This document shows positions 35,530 to 48,200 of a stretch of 64,000 nucleotides of DNA, piece after piece. Made by a program: the position numbers and the translations under genes. The stretch comes from Chitinophagaceae bacterium (lineage in GTDB: Bacteria > Bacteroidota > Bacteroidia > Chitinophagales > Chitinophagaceae). Every line of letters starts with the position of its first letter. Within the stretch, counting starts at the first letter, position 1. The stretch lies in contig JADBXP010000027.1 in NCBI GenBank assembly GCA_020403455.1, forward strand, positions 25,013 through 89,012. Reading direction: 5' to 3'. A model generated the notes under the pieces. The model did no database searches and had not been told where the DNA came from. It saw only the letters and a list, made by a program, of their open reading frames with translations.

Positions 35530-36306
35530 ATGAATCCTGTTTTGCTGACACAACTCACGGATGGTATTTATACCATTACCATCAATCGTCCGGATAAATT
35601 AAATGCCCTGAACCAGGATGTGCTAAAAGCCCTGGATACAGAGTTAGATAACATCTATAGCAATCCCGACATACGTACGGTGATCATAACAGGATCGGGT
35701 GCCAAAGCTTTTGTTGCCGGTGCTGATATCAGTGAGTTCAACCAAATGAATGCAGAGCAGAGCAGACAAATGGCCAAGCGCGGACAAGATCTTTTCTTTC
35801 GCATAGAAAGATCTCCAAAGCCAATCGTTGCGTGTGTCAATGGTTTCGCTCTGGGGGGAGGTTGTGAATTGGCGATGAGCTGTCATTTCCGCATTGCCTC
35901 ACCCAATGCCATCTTCGGCCAACCGGAAGTGAACCTGGGCATTCTGCCTGGATATGGAGGTACCCAACGACTGGTACAACTGATCGGAAAAGGAAGAGCC
36001 ATGGAATTACTGATGAGTGGCCAGAACATTGATGCCAATACTGCCCTGCAGTACGGATTGGTCAACTATGTTGTGCCACAGGAAGAATTGCTCAACAAAG
36101 CGATTGCCATACTCACTGTTATTCAAACAAAAGCACCACTGGCTGTTGCGGGCTGTATCACCAGCGCCAACGCTGTGTTTGATGAATCAAAGAATGGCTA
36201 TGAAGTGGAAGTAGATGCCTTCGGGAATTGCTTCAATACAGAAGATCGCTTTGAAGGAGTTACTGCCTTCCTGGAAAAAAGAAAGCCGGCCTTCAAGGGA
36301 AAATAA
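35530..36306 (+). CDS. enoyl-CoA hydratase/isomerase family protein
   Basis: A 258-residue crotonase-fold enzyme. Oxyanion-hole segments are FVAGADISEFNQM (residues about 61-73) and NGFALGGGCELAMSCHFRIAS with GQPEVNLGILPGYGGTQRL containing the catalytic Glu positions. It most likely hydrates enoyl-CoA in fatty-acid or amino-acid breakdown. The adjacent B12-binding protein suggests a link to propionate or branched-chain acyl-CoA metabolism, which is inference. Length and C-terminal FEGVTAFLEKRKPAFKGK are typical. Confidence 0.92.
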   Translation: MNPVLLTQLTDGIYTITINRPDKLNALNQDVLKALDTELDNIYSNPDIRTVIITGSGAKAFVAGADISEFNQMNAEQSRQMAKRGQDLFFRIERSPKPIVACVNGFALGGGCELAMSCHFRIASPNAIFGQPEVNLGILPGYGGTQRLVQLIGKGRAMELLMSGQNIDANTALQYGLVNYVVPQEELLNKAIAILTVIQTKAPLAVAGCITSANAVFDESKNGYEVEVDAFGNCFNTEDRFEGVTAFLEKRKPAFKGK

Positions 36307-36344
36307 AATTCCGCAAGACTTCCACCTACGTTTTTTCTTTTCTG

Positions 36345-38483
36345 TTATTTTCCTGCAGGACTGTAGAACAATACCGCAGCATCGATGAGTCGTTTGTTTT
36401 CACCAAAAGGGCGGTAGCTGACTTTTAATTCATTGCCCCCACCACTATCGAAATACTGTAACCTGAAACTGTGGTATCCTTTTTCCAGGATGCAGCGGCC
36501 GGAGCGTTCTTCTGCTCCATGATTCCCATCATTGTTAACCACCTCTTTGCCGTCAATAAATAAAATACTGCCATCATCACTGGTGGTGAAAAACTCATAA
36601 CCATTCGTCTTGTCCACTTTGATCCATCCCTCGAAAACCAATCCAAACTTGTCTTTGCGTGCTTTCATTGAGAGAGAAGGAACCGGCACAATTCCACTTG
36701 CCTTTGGTGCTGCCTGCAAAACAGACATGTCCATTTCATTGGCCTCGAAATATTGATACCGAAGTCCGGCTTGCAGATTGGCAGGTGCCTTCATTGCTTT
36801 GAACATGGTCAGACCGGTGATGTTTAGTTCAGCAGTATCTCCGGGTAATTTACCGGCTTCAGAAAGCGCAAATGCCTTGATTTTCCCATCTCCTTTCACT
36901 GTAAAAGGTTGCACATAAGTAACAACTGGTTGACTGCCGATTTGGTAACCAATTGCAACGCCCGGTGCCGGCGGCTGAAGTGTCACCAATGCACCCGATA
37001 AATCGGGTTGATAACTAACATCAAAAGTAGGTTTCTTGCGATAGTCACCGTAACCATTGATCTTGATCACATAAGCTGAAGAGGTACTGAAAACATTGGG
37101 ATCGAAGGGCGGCAACTGAATGACCACATCATCACCCATCAGCGTGGCGGATAATTGCGCCCCGGTGGCGAGAAGCGTGATCTGCTTCAATGGAACTGTG
37201 GGACCGAGATTTTTCAAAACAACTTTACCATCGGAAGGATAACGGGGCAGTATGGCATACAACTGTTGCTGACCTGATTTGTAAGTATAGAATACTTCTT
37301 TCCTTGCATAACCCGGGGAAGGATCGACAGTTAGCTTCAACATGAAATCTTCTCCCTTCTTTGCTTTATAATCTCGCTTGCCATCAGACCATTGACAAGT
37401 ATGTTTCCATCTTTCCGTACCATAGATCGCTTCTCCATTCACGGAAAGCCATTTCCCGATGTCGAGCAGTCTTTCCTGCATGATGGGGGGAATTTTGCCA
37501 TGCTCATCGGGTCCAATATCTAGCAGGAAATTCCCGCCGCGGCTTACTTTATCGATGAGGTGAAAAATGAGGGACTGGGATGAATTGTAATCCCAGGCAT
37601 CTTCTTCCCGGTTGTAGCCATAGGAATATCCCATTCCCCTGCTTTCCTCCCAATAGTGCTGATCAAAATCGAGATCGGGTTGGTATTCCGGAGTAAAGAC
37701 TGCGCCTTGTTTGAATCGTATTCCGCTGCCCCAGCGATCATAGGTAACTACCTTGTCTTTTACCGGACTCTCATTGTACAACCAGGCCAGGAATTCTTTC
37801 GACTTCCAGGTTTCATCGGTTGCATCCCAGTCTCCATCCGTCCAGAAAACATCGGGCTGGTAGTTGTTGATGAGCTCTTTCATTTGCGGCCACATGTGTG
37901 TGTTCACATATTTGGCAGGATCTGTTTTCCAGATGGGATTGAACCATTCGTACAAAGAATAGTACATGCCGGCACGCACCTTGGTTTTTCTAACCGCCCG
38001 GAACAGATCGCCCAGTAAATCACGACGTGGACCGGTAACCAGTGAATTCCATCCCTGCCCCCAGCTGCGACTGGCTTCATTGCTGGGCCAGAGAGCATAG
38101 CCATCGTGGTGTTTGGAAGTAAGCACAATGTATTTGGCGCCGGATTTCTCGAACAAACGAGCCCACTCATCGGGGTTGTACAATTCTGCCTTGAATTGAT
38201 CGGCTAACTGATAATAAGTTAGATTACCGAAACGCTTGCGGTGGTATTCTTTGCGGGCAGAGTCACCTGATTCCAGCCCCTGCTGGTACCATTCAGCATA
38301 GCCCCCTTTGGTGGTATAACCAGGAACGGCATACACACCCCAGTGGATGAAAATACCAAATTTGGCATCCCTGAACCAGTTGGGAACAGGTCGGGTATTC
38401 AATGAAGACCAATCGGGTTGATAGTTCTGCGCATGGGCAAAAAGAAAGGTGCAGCCACACACCAGCAAGCATAATTTTTTCAT
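36345..38483 (-). CDS. secreted alpha-L-fucosidase (GH29) with C-terminal PA14 domain
   Basis: A 712-residue secreted enzyme with a signal peptide (KKLCLLVCGCTFLFAHAQ). The GH29 catalytic domain includes WFRDAKFGIFIHWGVYAVPGY, YIVLTSKHHDGYALWPS, and DVFWTDGDWDAT with the probable nucleophile Asp. A beta-sandwich follows, then a chitobiase-like C-terminal segment (IGYQIG to KIKAFALSE), and a PA14 carbohydrate-binding domain (FEGWIKVDKTNGYEFFTTSDDGSILFIDGKEV to the end). It releases terminal fucose from glycans. The ATG giving MKKLCLL is chosen; an 18-codon upstream extension precedes the signal peptide and is unlikely. No T9SS domain is seen. Confidence 0.92.
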   Translation of the reverse strand: MKKLCLLVCGCTFLFAHAQNYQPDWSSLNTRPVPNWFRDAKFGIFIHWGVYAVPGYTTKGGYAEWYQQGLESGDSARKEYHRKRFGNLTYYQLADQFKAELYNPDEWARLFEKSGAKYIVLTSKHHDGYALWPSNEASRSWGQGWNSLVTGPRRDLLGDLFRAVRKTKVRAGMYYSLYEWFNPIWKTDPAKYVNTHMWPQMKELINNYQPDVFWTDGDWDATDETWKSKEFLAWLYNESPVKDKVVTYDRWGSGIRFKQGAVFTPEYQPDLDFDQHYWEESRGMGYSYGYNREEDAWDYNSSQSLIFHLIDKVSRGGNFLLDIGPDEHGKIPPIMQERLLDIGKWLSVNGEAIYGTERWKHTCQWSDGKRDYKAKKGEDFMLKLTVDPSPGYARKEVFYTYKSGQQQLYAILPRYPSDGKVVLKNLGPTVPLKQITLLATGAQLSATLMGDDVVIQLPPFDPNVFSTSSAYVIKINGYGDYRKKPTFDVSYQPDLSGALVTLQPPAPGVAIGYQIGSQPVVTYVQPFTVKGDGKIKAFALSEAGKLPGDTAELNITGLTMFKAMKAPANLQAGLRYQYFEANEMDMSVLQAAPKASGIVPVPSLSMKARKDKFGLVFEGWIKVDKTNGYEFFTTSDDGSILFIDGKEVVNNDGNHGAEERSGRCILEKGYHSFRLQYFDSGGGNELKVSYRPFGENKRLIDAAVLFYSPAGK

Positions 38484-38594
38484 AGACAAAAACTTCTGAT
38501 TGAAATTAAGAAAAACCATGGTAATCAGGCAGAACATTCCCGAATAGGCCGGATGACTCGATGAATTTTAACCAATTGAATTGACGCTACGTCT

Positions 38595-38602
38595 TACCTT
38601 TG
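38595..38602 (+). promoter_or_regulatory. TAnnTTTG promoter element of fumC
   Basis: TACCTTTG 33 bases before the ATG at 38636. It overlaps the alternative TTG start at 38600 and so supports the shorter protein. Confidence 0.4.
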
Positions 38603-38635
38603 CCGCGAACAAATCATTCGATAAAATTTATTGAT

Positions 38636-40039
38636 ATGGACTACCGGATAGAAAAAGATACCATGGGTACAGTGCAAGTGCCTGCACATGTTTACTGGGG
38701 TGCCCAGACACAGAGAAGCATTGAGAATTTTAAAATAGCGCAGGATATCAACCGCATGCCACGGGAGATCATTGAAGCATTTGCCTATCTTAAAAAAGCT
38801 GCTGCCATCACCAATTGTGAAGCAGGTGTTTTAACCAAAGAAAAATCAGACCTGATCGGACAGGTATGTGATGAAATCGTAAATGGACAACTCAACGATC
38901 AATTTCCGCTGGTAGTTTGGCAAACAGGAAGTGGAACACAAAGTAACATGAATGTGAATGAGGTGATTGCTTATCGCGGACATGTGATCAAGGGAGGCGC
39001 ACTCACGGACGCTGAAAAATTTCTACACCCCAATGATGATGTGAACAAATCACAATCATCAAATGATACTTTTCCGACTGCAATGCACATTGCTGCCTAT
39101 AAGGTATTGATTCAAAATACCCTGCCGGGAATACAGGCATTGAGGGATACGCTGGCACAAAAAAGCAAGGAATTCATGCACATCGTGAAGATCGGCAGAA
39201 CCCACTTCATGGATGCTACACCCTTGACACTCGGACAGGAACTCAGTGGATATGTGGCACAATTAGATCACGGCATGAAAGCCATTCGCAACAGTCTTGC
39301 ACACCTGAGTGAACTGGCATTGGGAGGAACAGCCGTAGGTACCGGCATCAATACACCCCCCGGATATGATGTGTATGTGGCAGCTCACATAGCTAAGCTG
39401 ACCGGCTTTCCATTTATCACTGCTGCAAATAAATTCGAATCACTGGCTGCACATGATGCCATTGTAGAAGCACATGGTGCTTTGAAGACGGTGGCGGTTA
39501 GTCTGATGAAAATTGCCAATGATATTCGCATGCTTTCTTCCGGACCGCGCAGCGGGATCGGCGAACTCTTCATCCCCGATAATGAGCCGGGTTCTTCTAT
39601 CATGCCTGGCAAAGTGAACCCAACACAATGTGAGGCCTTAACGATGATTGCCGCGCAAGTGTTGGGAAATGATGTGGCCATCAACATCGGTGGTGCCACC
39701 GGACATTTTGAGCTCAACGTTTTCAAACCGGTGATGATCTACAACTTCTTGCACAGTGCCCGACTCATCGGAGAAGGTTGTGTCAGCTTTAATGAGAAAT
39801 GTGCGAAAGGACTGGCACCCATCGAAGCCAATATTCAAAAGCATGTGAACAATAGTCTCATGCTGGTAACTGCATTGAATACCAAAATCGGTTATTACAA
39901 GGCAGCAGAAATTGCACAGAAAGCACACAAGGAAGGCACCACGCTGAAAGAGATGGCGGTACAACTCGGCTACCTCACGGCAGAAGAATTTGACGAATGG
40001 GTGAAGCCGGAAAAAATGGTAGGACAATTACCTTCCTAA
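38636..40039 (+). CDS. fumC: class II fumarate hydratase
   Basis: A 467-residue fumarase of the aspartase/fumarase superfamily, interconverting fumarate and malate in the TCA cycle. Signatures: [70 protein letters not shown] and the active-site loop [15 protein letters not shown] near residues 319-333. Length and N-terminus are as in other FumC proteins. The stop codon overlaps tail-to-tail with that of the amidohydrolase on the other strand. Confidence 0.95.
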   Translation: MDYRIEKDTMGTVQVPAHVYWGAQTQRSIENFKIAQDINRMPREIIEAFAYLKKAAAITNCEAGVLTKEKSDLIGQVCDEIVNGQLNDQFPLVVWQTGSGTQSNMNVNEVIAYRGHVIKGGALTDAEKFLHPNDDVNKSQSSNDTFPTAMHIAAYKVLIQNTLPGIQALRDTLAQKSKEFMHIVKIGRTHFMDATPLTLGQELSGYVAQLDHGMKAIRNSLAHLSELALGGTAVGTGINTPPGYDVYVAAHIAKLTGFPFITAANKFESLAAHDAIVEAHGALKTVAVSLMKIANDIRMLSSGPRSGIGELFIPDNEPGSSIMPGKVNPTQCEALTMIAAQVLGNDVAINIGGATGHFELNVFKPVMIYNFLHSARLIGEGCVSFNEKCAKGLAPIEANIQKHVNNSLMLVTALNTKIGYYKAAEIAQKAHKEGTTLKEMAVQLGYLTAEEFDEWVKPEKMVGQLPS

Positions 40040-41667
40040 CGTTGCTGGAAAACCTGTTTACCACCAATATAAGTGGATACTACTTTTGTTGCCAAGACCT
40101 GTTGCTCAGTTACTTTCATCAGGTCTTGTGATAGGAGGATAAAATCTGCTTTCTTGCCTGCCTCCAAACTACCCAATTGTTTTTCCTGCATGGCAGCTTT
40201 GGCTGCCCAGATGGTCATGCCGCGAATGGTTTGTTCTCGGGTGAGTGCATTCTCCATTTGAAATCCACCAGCCGGAAACCCTTTGCTGTCTTTGCGGAAG
40301 ACTGATGCCAGAAATGTTTTGTAGGGAGAAATATCTTCAACCGGAAAATCGGTACCCAGCGGGATCCAGCCATTTTGATCGAGCAGTTGACGAAAAGCAT
40401 ATCCACCTTTCAACCGTTCAGTACCTAGACGATCAACGGCCCAATACATGTCGCTGGTAGCATGGGTAGGTTGTATGGAAGGAATGATGTTGTAGTTGCC
40501 ATAATAAGCAAAATCTTCAGGATGAATCACCTGTGCATGTTCGATGCGCCAACGACGCTCGTTCTTTCCCTTCAGGTATTTAGCATAGATGGTGAGCAAA
40601 GCACGGTTGGCGCTGTCACCGATTGCATGGGTACACATTTGAAACGGACTATTGATCAGAAGGGCGGCAACGGAATCGTAGTGGGCGATGCTCCGCAACA
40701 GAAATCCTTTCCAGCCGGGCTGGTCGGTATAATCGTGAATCAGACAGGCACCACGACTTCCCAAAGCGCCATCACCATATACTTTGAAGGAGGCCACGCG
40801 GAGGCGATCGGTTTCATAGGGACCTTTCTTCAACCAGATGGCAAAATTTTCTTCTTCATCACTCAGCATAACATTCAGCCGCATGGCAAGTTTTCCTTTC
40901 TGTTGGAGCGAGTCGATGAATGTTACCATGGAATTGGACAAGCCGCAATCTGTGATAGAGGTTAGTCCCATAGCAAAACAATTCTCCTGTGCTTGCAGCA
41001 ACTGTTTTTCCATGTCTGCAGGTGCCGGTGCAGGCATGGCAGCATAAACAGCGTTATCGGCATTGTCGATCAGCACACCGGTAGCCACTCCATTGTTAGC
41101 AAGAATGGCACCTCCTTCAATGGTTTGACCTGCCTGAATACCTGCCCGCTTCAATGCTTCATTGTTAGCGATGGAAGCGTGACCGTCGATGCGCGTGAGT
41201 ACTACGGGACGATCAGGGAACGACTCATTCAGCAACCGGTTATCGGGAAACTTTTTTCCCGGCCATTTATTCTGGTCCCACCCACGACCTTGTATCCACT
41301 CCATTTCGGGGTGCCGGGCGGCGAATTGTTTCACTCGCTCAACAGCTTCTTCCCAACTACTTGTTCCAAAAAGATCTACGGTATACAATGACTGGCCATA
41401 ACCAACAAAATGAGCATGGGCATCAATCCAACCCGGATAAATCGGAGCTCCTCCGGCATCTACCTGTTGTTCGGCAGTATAGGCGGAGAGTATTTGATCG
41501 TTGGAGCCTGTAGCCACAATTTTACCATCTTTTATAGCCATTGCTTCCACCACAGTAAAAGAACTATCAACGGTATAAATAACACCGTGGTGTACAATCA
41601 TGTCTGCCTGTTTTTTGCTACAGGAAAGGAGGAAGAAAAAACTGAGAAGCGGAAGAAACTGTTTCAT
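40036..41667 (-). CDS. YtcJ-like amidohydrolase lipoprotein
   Basis: A 543-residue metal-dependent hydrolase of the amidohydrolase_3 (YtcJ-like) group. It begins with a lipoprotein signal, [13 protein letters not shown], then the composite N-terminal beta-sandwich, the metal motif [19 protein letters not shown], a carboxylatable lysine region [38 protein letters not shown] and GTDFPVE. Substrate is unknown; relatives hydrolyse amides of small molecules. The start at MKQFLPLL is used because a longer reading would overlap the AraC gene and has no signal peptide. It overlaps fumC by four bases at the stop codons. Confidence 0.9.
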   Translation of the reverse strand: MKQFLPLLSFFFLLSCSKKQADMIVHHGVIYTVDSSFTVVEAMAIKDGKIVATGSNDQILSAYTAEQQVDAGGAPIYPGWIDAHAHFVGYGQSLYTVDLFGTSSWEEAVERVKQFAARHPEMEWIQGRGWDQNKWPGKKFPDNRLLNESFPDRPVVLTRIDGHASIANNEALKRAGIQAGQTIEGGAILANNGVATGVLIDNADNAVYAAMPAPAPADMEKQLLQAQENCFAMGLTSITDCGLSNSMVTFIDSLQQKGKLAMRLNVMLSDEEENFAIWLKKGPYETDRLRVASFKVYGDGALGSRGACLIHDYTDQPGWKGFLLRSIAHYDSVAALLINSPFQMCTHAIGDSANRALLTIYAKYLKGKNERRWRIEHAQVIHPEDFAYYGNYNIIPSIQPTHATSDMYWAVDRLGTERLKGGYAFRQLLDQNGWIPLGTDFPVEDISPYKTFLASVFRKDSKGFPAGGFQMENALTREQTIRGMTIWAAKAAMQEKQLGSLEAGKKADFILLSQDLMKVTEQQVLATKVVSTYIGGKQVFQQR

Positions 41668-41699
41668 GCCGGAGGGTTTAAAGGCATTCAATTCCGCGA

Positions 41700-42623
41700 T
41701 TACTGCAACAATTCGCAGGGCTTGATGCCGGTGTGTTTTTTGAAAGCAGCAGAAAAATGGGAGATGGAGGAATAGCCCAGCTGTGCTGATACATCGGTCA
41801 CGCTGAGACCTTTTTCGTACAACAGGTATTTTGCGTGTTCCATTCTTTGCTGCTGGTAATAGTCGAAGATGGTGGTGCCGAAAACTTCTTTGAATCCCTT
41901 TTTCACATAGCACTCGTTCATGGCCACTTTGCGGCTCAAGTCTTTGATGGTGATGGGGTCTCCTATGTGTTCCAATAAAATATCACGCGCCAGCAATATG
42001 CGTTCTCTTCCGGCTTCATCTGCCAGGAATTTACAGGCGAATACTTCTTCTTTTTCTGCTTCCAGATAATTGAGGGCATAGAGAAGTAATTCATGAATGC
42101 GGGCATTCACATAAATATTCTCCATCGAACCGGTGTAGCTATGGTTCAGTAACTGGTCGAGCAGGGTACGTTTGCGGACGGTAAGAGGGTACAGTTGACT
42201 GAAGGAGGCAGGGTGACGAAATGCCAGCACCTCGTCTTTGGTACCCGAGAGTTTCACATTCTGGATGAACTGCCCCAGAAAGCTGGAGGTGAAGTGAAAA
42301 GTGAACAGATCGACCGTGGCGAGTTTACCGGTGCAACCCTCGGTGGGAACTTGGGCACAGCCTGAACAATTTTTTTCGGGACAGTAGCGGTTACCACTGA
42401 TGCAGTAACGCAGCTCCAGGTATTGCTCCTGTGGACGGCTGGGTTGAAAATGGTAGACCAGCATACCGGTGTCTTGTATGGCCATAGGGAAATTGGCCTG
42501 GTAACGACGAATATCGTATTGCACCGATCCGGGTATATTTCGGTGGTTGTGGTATAGAAGTTGTCCGTTATCCAGCAAGGCATGATTGCCTTCCCAGGTC
42601 AATATTTCCTGTTCGATGGTCAT
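41700..42623 (-). CDS. AraC family regulator with N-terminal cysteine cluster
   Basis: A 307-residue regulator with a C-terminal double HTH: REILLARDILLEHIGDPITIKDLSRKVAMNECYVKKGFKEVFG and MEHAKYLLYEKGLSVTDVSAQLGYSSISHFSAAFKKHTGIKP. The N-terminal part contains Cys74, Cys81, Cys86, Cys89 and Cys97 within 24 residues (YCISGNRYCPEKNCSGC), which could bind metal or sense redox. It probably regulates the downstream amidohydrolase lipoprotein gene 32 bases away, or an unlinked target. A TACCTTTG promoter element ends 7 bases before the chosen ATG, so the earlier TTG reading inside that element is rejected. Confidence 0.85.
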   Translation of the reverse strand: MTIEQEILTWEGNHALLDNGQLLYHNHRNIPGSVQYDIRRYQANFPMAIQDTGMLVYHFQPSRPQEQYLELRYCISGNRYCPEKNCSGCAQVPTEGCTGKLATVDLFTFHFTSSFLGQFIQNVKLSGTKDEVLAFRHPASFSQLYPLTVRKRTLLDQLLNHSYTGSMENIYVNARIHELLLYALNYLEAEKEEVFACKFLADEAGRERILLARDILLEHIGDPITIKDLSRKVAMNECYVKKGFKEVFGTTIFDYYQQQRMEHAKYLLYEKGLSVTDVSAQLGYSSISHFSAAFKKHTGIKPCELLQ

Positions 42624-42630
42624 CAGCGCA

Positions 42631-42638
42631 CAAAGGTA
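42631..42638 (-). promoter_or_regulatory. TAnnTTTG promoter element of the AraC gene
   Basis: Minus-strand TACCTTTG with 7 bases before the ATG at 42623, giving a very short or absent leader. Confidence 0.4.
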
Positions 42639-42814
42639 CAAAATTTAGGCCGGAAACGGTGGATGACAAGGTTGCCGAACTAGTGTTAAACACCTGTAAA
42701 AAAAGGGTGAAAAAACGGGTGTAAAATGGGGAAAACGGGGGGATTTTTCCTGCCCTAAAACGGGCATTTTTAAGTAAGTTTGCCAGATACCTTTTCAATC
42801 GAAAAAACCTTTAA

Positions 42815-44815
<2,001 letters not shown>

Positions 44816-44946
44816 TCGAACAAAAAGAAGCAAGGGGCAAAGGTTGTGGATTAAATGTTATCGCTAACCTGCCTGACTTTGAACAAAAATTGTATCTTGT
44901 ACTCATTAAGAATTCAAATTATTACTCATACCCAAAAACAATTAAC

Positions 44947-45153
44947 ATGGACACTTCAAAAATGATCAAAGCATATTGCCTCAAAACAAAAGAGAAAAAT
45001 GTTCCTATGCAGGATGCGGTTATCACCAAAACTGCCCGCGGCGGTTACATGGCTGCAGGTCATGATGGCAAAGGAAATAAGATGGCTGCAATTTTGAGCG
45101 AGGCCAAGGCCCTGGCAGCTATCAAAGATGGTGTTGCTAAGAAAGGATTCTAA
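44947..45153 (+). CDS. small conserved protein, DUF5679-like without zinc ligands
   Basis: A 68-residue protein with core MIKAYCLKTKEKNVPMQDAV then ITKTARGGYMAAGHDGKGNKM. The layout resembles the DUF5679 zinc-ribbon proteins (KAYCVKCKxK..MKDAxxVTLKNGRPAxxGxCPxCG), but the second, third and fourth cysteine positions are replaced; only one Cys remains. A helix with AILSEAKALAAIKDGVAKKGF is added. Function unknown. The ATG chosen follows a short AT-rich leader; a longer frame reaching back to the gyrB stop has no conserved features. Confidence 0.6.
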   Translation: MDTSKMIKAYCLKTKEKNVPMQDAVITKTARGGYMAAGHDGKGNKMAAILSEAKALAAIKDGVAKKGF

Positions 45154-45217
45154 TCATAGTCCCCGGCTGCTCTCCGGAATGGTCATCCATTAGACTGCTG
45201 GTGAAACTTTTACCAAC

Positions 45218-45248
45218 AATGGCGTGCGTTTGTACGCCATTATTTTTT
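45218..45248 (+). terminator. terminator after the small gene downstream of gyrB
   Basis: An 8-bp stem AATGGCGT / ACGCCATT with an 8-base loop, followed by a T-rich run. It reaches into the last codons of mfd on the other strand. Confidence 0.6.
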
Positions 45249-48200
45249 GGCACCTCCCGACAACCGCTTCTTGTCCAGTTGCAAAAACTGATGCATTGAA
45301 TGAAGAAAATCGAGTACATCCTGCATGTGTTCCATTTGATCGACCACCATTAATATCATTCTGCCTGTTTGACGCAACCTTGCCTTATTGGTTCCTTCCT
45401 GCAAAAATTGCAACACTCCTTTGAACAAAGCGGATTCGAAATAAGGAGAATCGGGTCGGTTGATGAAGTAACATCTTAACGTTGTGTCTTTGAGCGTCAT
45501 CTTTTCAAATCCAATGTCAACCGCCAGCCAGCGACTCTGAATGGTGAGCATCAACTCTTTCACTGGTTCAGGCAATGGTCCGAAACGGTCAGTCAACTCT
45601 TGCTGCAACAGCTCGATCTCATCGGCAGTCTCGCAATTATCAAGTCGAGTGTACAAAGACAATCTTTCAGTAATACTCTCTACATAATCATCAGGTATCA
45701 AAATCTCCCGATCGGTATCAATGGTACAATCGCTCACATATTCATCCTGACGGGTGATTTCCTCTTTGAACATATCGGCAAAATCAGAACGCTTCAACTC
45801 ACGAACAGCTTCCTCCAGAATTTTCTGGTACATCTCCAAACCGATTTCAGCAATGAACCCGCTCTGTTCGCCGCCCAGCATATTCCCAGCCCCACGAATG
45901 TCGAGATCACGCATGGCAATCTGAAACCCACTACCGAGATCACTGAACTGCTCGAGTATTTGCAGGCGTTTGCGGCTATCCGGTGCCAGTGTGGCCATCG
46001 GTGCAAGTAAATAACAAAAGGCCTTCTTGTTGCTTCTGCCCACACGTCCGCGCAACTGGTGCAGATCACTCAAACCAAACTGGTGCGCATTGTTGACTAT
46101 TATGGTATTCACATTCGGAATGTCTACACCACTCTCCACAATATTGGTACAGATCAATACATCATACCTGCGCTCAATAAAATCCATGATTCTTTCTTCC
46201 AGTTCATGTCCCTCCAATTGCCCGTGCGCATAGCCCACGGAGAGATCCGGACAAAGAGACTGGATCAGGTTGGCCATTTCAGCAAGACCTTGTATCCTGT
46301 TGTGAATAAAAAAAACTTGTCCGCCCCTTTCCGTTTCAAAATAAATGGCATCGCGGATATAATCATCGTTGAAAACATGAACTTCAGTCTGGATGGGTTG
46401 TCGGTTCGGTGGCGGCGTATTGATGATACTCAAATCACGTGCCCCCATCAGGCTGAACTGCAGGGTTCGGGGAATAGGCGTGGCTGTTAAAGTAAGGCAA
46501 TCTACATTGGCACGCAGTGTTTTTAATTTTTCCTTGTGTGCAACCCCGAATTTTTGCTCTTCATCAATTACCAACAATCCCAGGTTTTTGAAAACAACTT
46601 CCTTTCCCAAAATACCGTGCGTTCCAATGATGATATCTATTTTTCCCTCTGCCAGTTTTTTCAGTGTTTCTTTTTTCTCCTTGGCAGACTTAAAGCGGTT
46701 GATGAAATCTACAGTCACCGGAAAATCGCGCAACCGCTCCTGAAATGTTTTGTAATGCTGAAAGGCAAGAATTGTTGTAGGTACCAAAACAGCGGCCTGC
46801 TTTCCATCCACACAGGTTTTGAAGGCAGCCCGAATGGCGACCTCAGTTTTACCAAAACCTACGTCACCACAAACCAGCCGGTCCATCGGACTCTCACTCT
46901 CCATGTCTTTCTTCACATCGGCTGTCGCCTTGCTTTGGTCGGGCGTATCTTCATATAAGAAAGAGGCTTCGAGTTCATGTTGCAGGTAATTGTCCGGACT
47001 ATGAGCATGCCCCTGCAGGGCTTTGCGCCGTGCATACAACTTGATCAGGTCGAAAGCCAGTTCCTTTACCTTGGTCTTTGTTTTTTCTTTTAGTTTTTGC
47101 CAGGCATCGCTGCCGAGTTTATTTACTTTGGGCAGTGTGCCATCTTTCCCGGAAAATTTAGAAATCTTGTGCAGGGAATTGATGTTCACATAAAGAATAT
47201 CGGAGTCTTTATAGATCAGGCGCACAGCTTCCTGCCATCTGCCATTGACTTCAATTTTTTGCAATCCGCTAAACACCCCAACTCCATGATCGATGTGGGA
47301 GACAAAATCACCGGGTTGCAGATCCCGCAAGGTTTTGATGGTCAGTGCCTTGTTTTTATTGAATGCCTGTTTGACGCGGTATTTGTGGTAGCGCTGAAAA
47401 ATCTGGTGATCGGTGTAACAAACAACTTTTAGCTGATCGTTGATGAACCCCTCATGAATCGCAGTATTGACAGGTATAAAATCGATGCTGGTAGATAGGT
47501 CAGAAAAAATCTGAGACAATCGCTCCAGTTGTTTCACTTGTTCTGCGAACAGGAAGATCTGGTAGCCGGCAGCTTCTTTTTCCTTCCAATCACTGATCAG
47601 CCAATCAAACCGGCGATTGAAAGATGGCTGTGGTCGTGTTCCGGCATCTAGTTCCAATGTAGCCTTTTCCGAAGGTGTACCCAATTCAATTACATGGCGC
47701 AATTGAAGCAGATGTTCCCACTCATTGCCGGTATAAAAATCCTTTTCATCCAATGTAGGTAGCTGCTTCACTTCTTCCTCTTCCCAGTTGGGGTGGGTAT
47801 CGGCAGTGGGTTGTTGTTGATGGTGCTGAAAGGCAGCCAACTGCTCTTCCATCTTGGATAAAATAAAAGAGCGGTCCTTCAACCAAACAATGGTTTCCTC
47901 CGGCATGAACAAGGGAAGAGGAATTTTATTTTCGGAACTGAACTGTGTTTCAACATGCGGGATGATGTTGACCTGCAGGAGCTTTCGCTCACTGAGTTGT
48001 GATTGCGGATCGAAGAGCCGAATGCTGTCCACTTCATTGCCGAAAAGTTCTATTCGATAGGGCTTCTCGTTGCCAAAAGAATAAATGTCGAGTATCCCAC
48101 CACGAAGAGCAAACTGACCGGGCTCATATACAAAGTCGGTACGATGAAACCCATAGCTGACAAGGCGTTCCATGAGTTCCTCCGGTTGAATAGTATCATT

